NCBI RefSeq assembly: GCF_003952185.1
Contig: NZ_RXFS01000011.1
Location: 62,001-126,000 of the forward strand
Source: Variovorax sp. 679
Lineage (GTDB): Bacteria; Pseudomonadota; Gammaproteobacteria; Burkholderiales; Burkholderiaceae_C
Length of the DNA: 64,000 bases
Direction: 5' to 3'
This document shows positions 61,023 through 64,000 of this stretch, piece after piece. Every line of letters begins with the position of its first letter. Position 1 is the stretch's first letter. The position numbers were made by a program, and so were the translations under genes. Under the pieces are notes generated by a model, which saw only the letters and a program-made list of their open reading frames with translations, ran no database searches and was not told the origin of the DNA.

Positions 61023-62155
61023 ACGGCTTCTGGTCCCGCCTGATCTCCCTCACGCGCAAGGAATTCCGCCAGCTCCTGCGCGACCGCAGCAACCTGGCCA
61101 TCGGCATCCTGCTGCCGATGGTGCTGATCCTGATCTTCGGCTACGGCATGTCGCTCGACGTGAAGAACGCGCCCGTGGCGGTGGTGATGGAAGACGCCTC
61201 GCCCACTGCGCATGAGGCCGTCGCCGGGCTCGAGCTCTCGCCCACCATCGCGCCGGTGCTGCTGGGCTCGATGCACGACGCCGAGGAGCTGATGCGCGAG
61301 CGCAAGGTCGACGGCATCGTTCGCGTGCCTTCCGATTTCTCGCGCTCGCTCGCCGCGGGCAACGCACGCGTGCAGCTCATCGTGCATGGCTCGGACGCGG
61401 GGCGCGCGAGCATCATCCAGGCCTACGTGACGGGTGCGCTCATGCAATCGTCGGTGCGACGGCTCGACCGGGGCGGCAACAGCACCGGCGCCGATGCACC
61501 GCCCACCGGCGGCGTCACGGTCGAGCAGCGCATGTGGTTCAACGCCGCGAACACCAGCACCTGGTACCTGGTGCCGGGGCTCATCGTGCTCATCATGACG
61601 CTGGTGGGCGCCTTCCTCACCGCGCTGGTGATGGCGCGCGAATGGGAACGCGGCACGCTCGAGGCTCTCTTCGTCACGCCGGTGCGGCCGGTGGAGATCC
61701 TGCTGGCGAAGATCATTCCGTACTTCGCGGTCGGCATGCTGGGCCTTGCGCTGTGCCTGCTCTCGGCGCGCTACCTGTTCGCGGTGCCGATGTACGGCTC
61801 GCTCGTCGTGGTGGTGTTCGCCTCGATGCTCTACCTGATCGTGGCCGTGAGCCTGGGCCTCGTGATCTCGTCGGTCACGCGCAACCAGTTCCTTGCGAGC
61901 CAGGTGGCGCTGATCGCGACCTTCATGCCCTCGATGATGCTGTCGGGCTTTCTCTTCGACCTGCGCAACGTGCCCACCGCCGTGTGGGTGATCGGCCACC
62001 TGCTGCCGGCGACCTATTTCATGGACCTCATCAAGACACTGTTCCTCGCGGGCGACGTCTGGCCGCTGGTGTGGCGCAACTGCGCGATCCTGCTCGCGTA
62101 CGCCGTGGGCCTGCTGCTGGTGGCCCGCGCGGTGACGCGAAAGAGCCTCGACTGA
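61019..62155 (+). CDS. ABC-2 type exporter permease 1 (YbhS-like)
   Basis: A 378-residue permease. One N-terminal helix (IGILLPMVLILIFGYGMSL) is followed by a large periplasmic domain (about residues 45-175). Five C-terminal helices carry the ABC-2 signature EWERGTLEALFVTPVRPVEILLAKI. Its ATG overlaps the ATPase stop (ATGA). It forms the membrane channel with the next gene product. Confidence 0.93.
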   Translation: MNGFWSRLISLTRKEFRQLLRDRSNLAIGILLPMVLILIFGYGMSLDVKNAPVAVVMEDASPTAHEAVAGLELSPTIAPVLLGSMHDAEELMRERKVDGIVRVPSDFSRSLAAGNARVQLIVHGSDAGRASIIQAYVTGALMQSSVRRLDRGGNSTGADAPPTGGVTVEQRMWFNAANTSTWYLVPGLIVLIMTLVGAFLTALVMAREWERGTLEALFVTPVRPVEILLAKIIPYFAVGMLGLALCLLSARYLFAVPMYGSLVVVVFASMLYLIVAVSLGLVISSVTRNQFLASQVALIATFMPSMMLSGFLFDLRNVPTAVWVIGHLLPATYFMDLIKTLFLAGDVWPLVWRNCAILLAYAVGLLLVARAVTRKSLD

Positions 62156-62165
62156 AAGCACGGCC

Positions 62166-63293
62166 ATGAACGCCCTCATCGACTTCTTCCTTCGCGTGGC
62201 CAACCTCTGCCGCAAGGAGCTGCTGACCATCCTCAAGGACCCGGCCACGCGCGCCATCCTGGTCGCGCCGGCCATCATGCAGAGCCTGGTCTTCGGCTAC
62301 GGCGCGACCTACGACCTCATCAACGTGCCCTATGCGCTGCTCGACCAGAGCCGCAACGGCGCGTCGACGGAGCTGATCGCGCACCTGGACAGCACGGGCG
62401 TGTTCCACCGCGTGGCCACGCTGCGCTCGCAGGCCGACATCCGCGAGGTGATCGACACCGAGAAGGCACTGCTCGTCATACAGATTCCCTCGAACTTCGA
62501 GCAGCAGCTCAGCGCGGGGCAGACGGCGGCCATCCAGCTGATCCTGGATGCGCGCAACTCCAACACCGCGGGCTCGGCGGCGGGCTACGTGAGCGCGGTG
62601 GTCGAGCGCTACAACGCCGAGCTGCGCACGCGCGCGGGCGCGCCGCCGCCTTCGCTGACCGTCGAATCGCGCGCGTGGTTCAACCCGAATCTCGAGACGC
62701 GCTGGAACCTGCTGCCCGGCATGATCGCCGCGCTCAGCATGCTGCAGACGCTGCTGCTCACGGCGCTTTCGGTGGCACGCGAACGCGAGCAAGGCACCTT
62801 CGACCAGCTGCTGGTGACGCCGATGTCGCCGCTCGAGATCATGATCGGCAAGGCGCTGCCGCCGGTGCTGGTGGGGCTGGTGCAGTCCTCGCTGATCCTT
62901 CTGGTGGCGCTCTTCTGGTTCGGCATTCCGATGGCGGGATCGCTCGCCACGCTCTACACCGGGCTCTTGTTCTTCACGGTCGCGAGCGTGGGTATCGGCC
63001 TGTCGATCTCCGCCGTGTCCGCCAACATGCAGCAGGCGATGCTCTACGCCTTCGTGCTGCTGATGCCGCTGATGCTGCTGTCGGGCCTGACCACGCCGGT
63101 GCGCAACATGCCGCACGCGCTGCAGGTGGCGACGCTGGCGAACCCGCTGCGCTTCGCCATCGACCTGGTGCAGCGCGTGTATCTCGAAGGCGTCGGGCTG
63201 GCCACGGTCTGGCACAACCTGATTCCGCTGGCCGTCATCGCCGCCATCACGCTGCCGCTGGCGGCTTGGCTGTTCCGCAATCGCCTTGTCTGA
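62166..63293 (+). CDS. ABC-2 type exporter permease 2 (YbhR-like)
   Basis: A 375-residue permease with the same plan: a first helix, a large periplasmic domain and five C-terminal helices, with REREQGTFDQLLVTPMSPLEIMIGKALP as the ABC-2 signature. It is similar to the preceding gene and probably arose by duplication. It starts 10 bases after that gene's stop. Confidence 0.93.
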   Translation: MNALIDFFLRVANLCRKELLTILKDPATRAILVAPAIMQSLVFGYGATYDLINVPYALLDQSRNGASTELIAHLDSTGVFHRVATLRSQADIREVIDTEKALLVIQIPSNFEQQLSAGQTAAIQLILDARNSNTAGSAAGYVSAVVERYNAELRTRAGAPPPSLTVESRAWFNPNLETRWNLLPGMIAALSMLQTLLLTALSVAREREQGTFDQLLVTPMSPLEIMIGKALPPVLVGLVQSSLILLVALFWFGIPMAGSLATLYTGLLFFTVASVGIGLSISAVSANMQQAMLYAFVLLMPLMLLSGLTTPVRNMPHALQVATLANPLRFAIDLVQRVYLEGVGLATVWHNLIPLAVIAAITLPLAAWLFRNRLV

Positions 63294-63308
63294 AAACGGG
63301 AGCACGTC

Positions 63309-64000
63309 ATGTCCCATCCTCTTTCTTCTTCTCTTGCCTGCGCCACTGCGTCGCTCTCGCTCGCCTTCGTTCTTGCCGGCTGCGCCGTGGGGCCCGATCA
63401 CAAGTCGCCTGAAGCTGGCGCCCCCGCCGACTGGTCGGCATGGCATGGCGGCTCGCCTGCGCTGCTCGGCGCGGAGCGACAGGGCTCGCCCGCCAGCGGC
63501 ATCGCGTCGGGCGACTGGAAAGCCTTCGGCGACCCGGTGCTGGACCGTCTCGAAGCCATGGTGCTCGCCGGCAACCCCGACCTGCAGACTGCTGCCCTGC
63601 GCTTCGCGCAAAGCCGCGTGCAGCGCACCACCACGGCGGCGCAGCAGGGGCCACAGCTGAATGCGAGCGCGGGCGTCACCCGGCAGCGCCAGAGCGAGAC
63701 CGGCGCCGCCACACGGATGATCGACGCGCTGGGCTCCTCGGTCTCCAACCGCGACCAGCTCATCCGCACGCTCAGCGAGCCCTACAACCTCTACCAGGCC
63801 GGCTTCGATGCCTCGTGGGAAATCGACCTGTGGGGCCGGGTGCGCCGCGCCATCGAGGCGGCCGATGCCGACGCGAGCGCATCGGCGTTGCTACTGCGGC
63901 AGGCCCGGCTCAGCGTGCAGGCCGAGCTGGCGCGCAACTACTTCGAGCTGCGCGGCACGCAGCGCGAGTTGCGCATCGCGCGCGCCGACAACGCGGCGGC
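63309..64000 (+). CDS. NodT-family outer membrane efflux lipoprotein (partial)
   Basis: The first 230 codons of an open frame that runs off the right edge. A lipoprotein signal (FVLAGCAVGPD, lipobox LAGC) is followed by WKAFGDPVLDRLEAMVLAGNPDLQTAALR and FDASWEIDLWGRVRRAIEAA. Both are hallmarks of TolC-like NodT factors. It begins 15 bases after the second permease and supplies the outer-membrane duct of this exporter. The C-terminal half is missing only because the window ends. Confidence 0.93.
   Translation, partial: MSHPLSSSLACATASLSLAFVLAGCAVGPDHKSPEAGAPADWSAWHGGSPALLGAERQGSPASGIASGDWKAFGDPVLDRLEAMVLAGNPDLQTAALRFAQSRVQRTTTAAQQGPQLNASAGVTRQRQSETGAATRMIDALGSSVSNRDQLIRTLSEPYNLYQAGFDASWEIDLWGRVRRAIEAADADASASALLLRQARLSVQAELARNYFELRGTQRELRIARADNAA

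Overview
The window is a stretch of high-GC chromosome from a betaproteobacterium of the Comamonadaceae, most likely Variovorax or a close relative. That placement is an inference. It rests on the strong GC bias at third codon positions, the EarP/EF-P rhamnosylation pair, an H-NS-like protein of the MvaT-unrelated 'GRGRKPRW' type, phasin, Bug-family binding proteins, many LysR, GntR and TetR regulators beside catabolic genes, and hairpin-rich intergenic repeats of a Comamonadaceae type. I see no insertion sequence, prophage, integrase or CRISPR array. All genes look intact except the two cut by the window edges.

Layout. 0-5 kb: the end of an oxidoreductase, an H-NS-like protein, tRNA-His, small stress and unknown proteins, a histidine phosphatase, ppiD, tRNA-Val and hupB. 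5-9 kb: a fluoroacetate-dehalogenase-like hydrolase overlapping a tartrate/D-malate dehydrogenase, with a divergent LysR regulator. 8-18 kb: housekeeping genes (an EamA transporter coupled to pgsA, uvrC, a lipoprotein gamma-glutamyltransferase, an M20 peptidase, earP-efp and a LOG-family protein). 18-27.5 kb: an MFS/unknown/TetR operon with a clear operator, a second MFS gene overlapping rmuC, a D-2-hydroxyacid dehydrogenase, a Na+/H+ antiporter and pncB. 27.7-31.4 kb: CsbD, a Cys-repeat periplasmic protein, a thioesterase, phasin with a dense control region, a short-chain dehydrogenase and a YihY-type membrane protein. 31.5-38.7 kb: dnaG, then about 300 bases that may encode a structured RNA, then rpoD, a Bcr/CflA exporter and an HPP-CBS protein.

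38.7-58 kb is accessory and catabolic. It holds an HMG-CoA-lyase/CoA-transferase/Bug operon with a divergent LysR. Next comes a secreted metallo-beta-lactamase-fold protein with a changed metal motif, overlapping a FrnE-like thiol oxidoreductase. A five-gene branched-chain-type ABC transporter (livKHMGF) follows, with a tannase-family esterase in the same operon. Then comes a vanillate-demethylase-like oxygenase/GntR/reductase operon, divergent from a MetE-like methyltransferase and a glutathione transferase. A likely theme, by inference, is uptake and demethylation of ester-linked, methoxylated aromatic acids.

58-64 kb is a YbhGFSR-type tripartite drug exporter: TetR, HlyD, a double ABC ATPase, two ABC-2 permeases and a NodT outer-membrane factor that runs off the right edge. 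A palindrome fills the -35/-10 spacer of its promoter.
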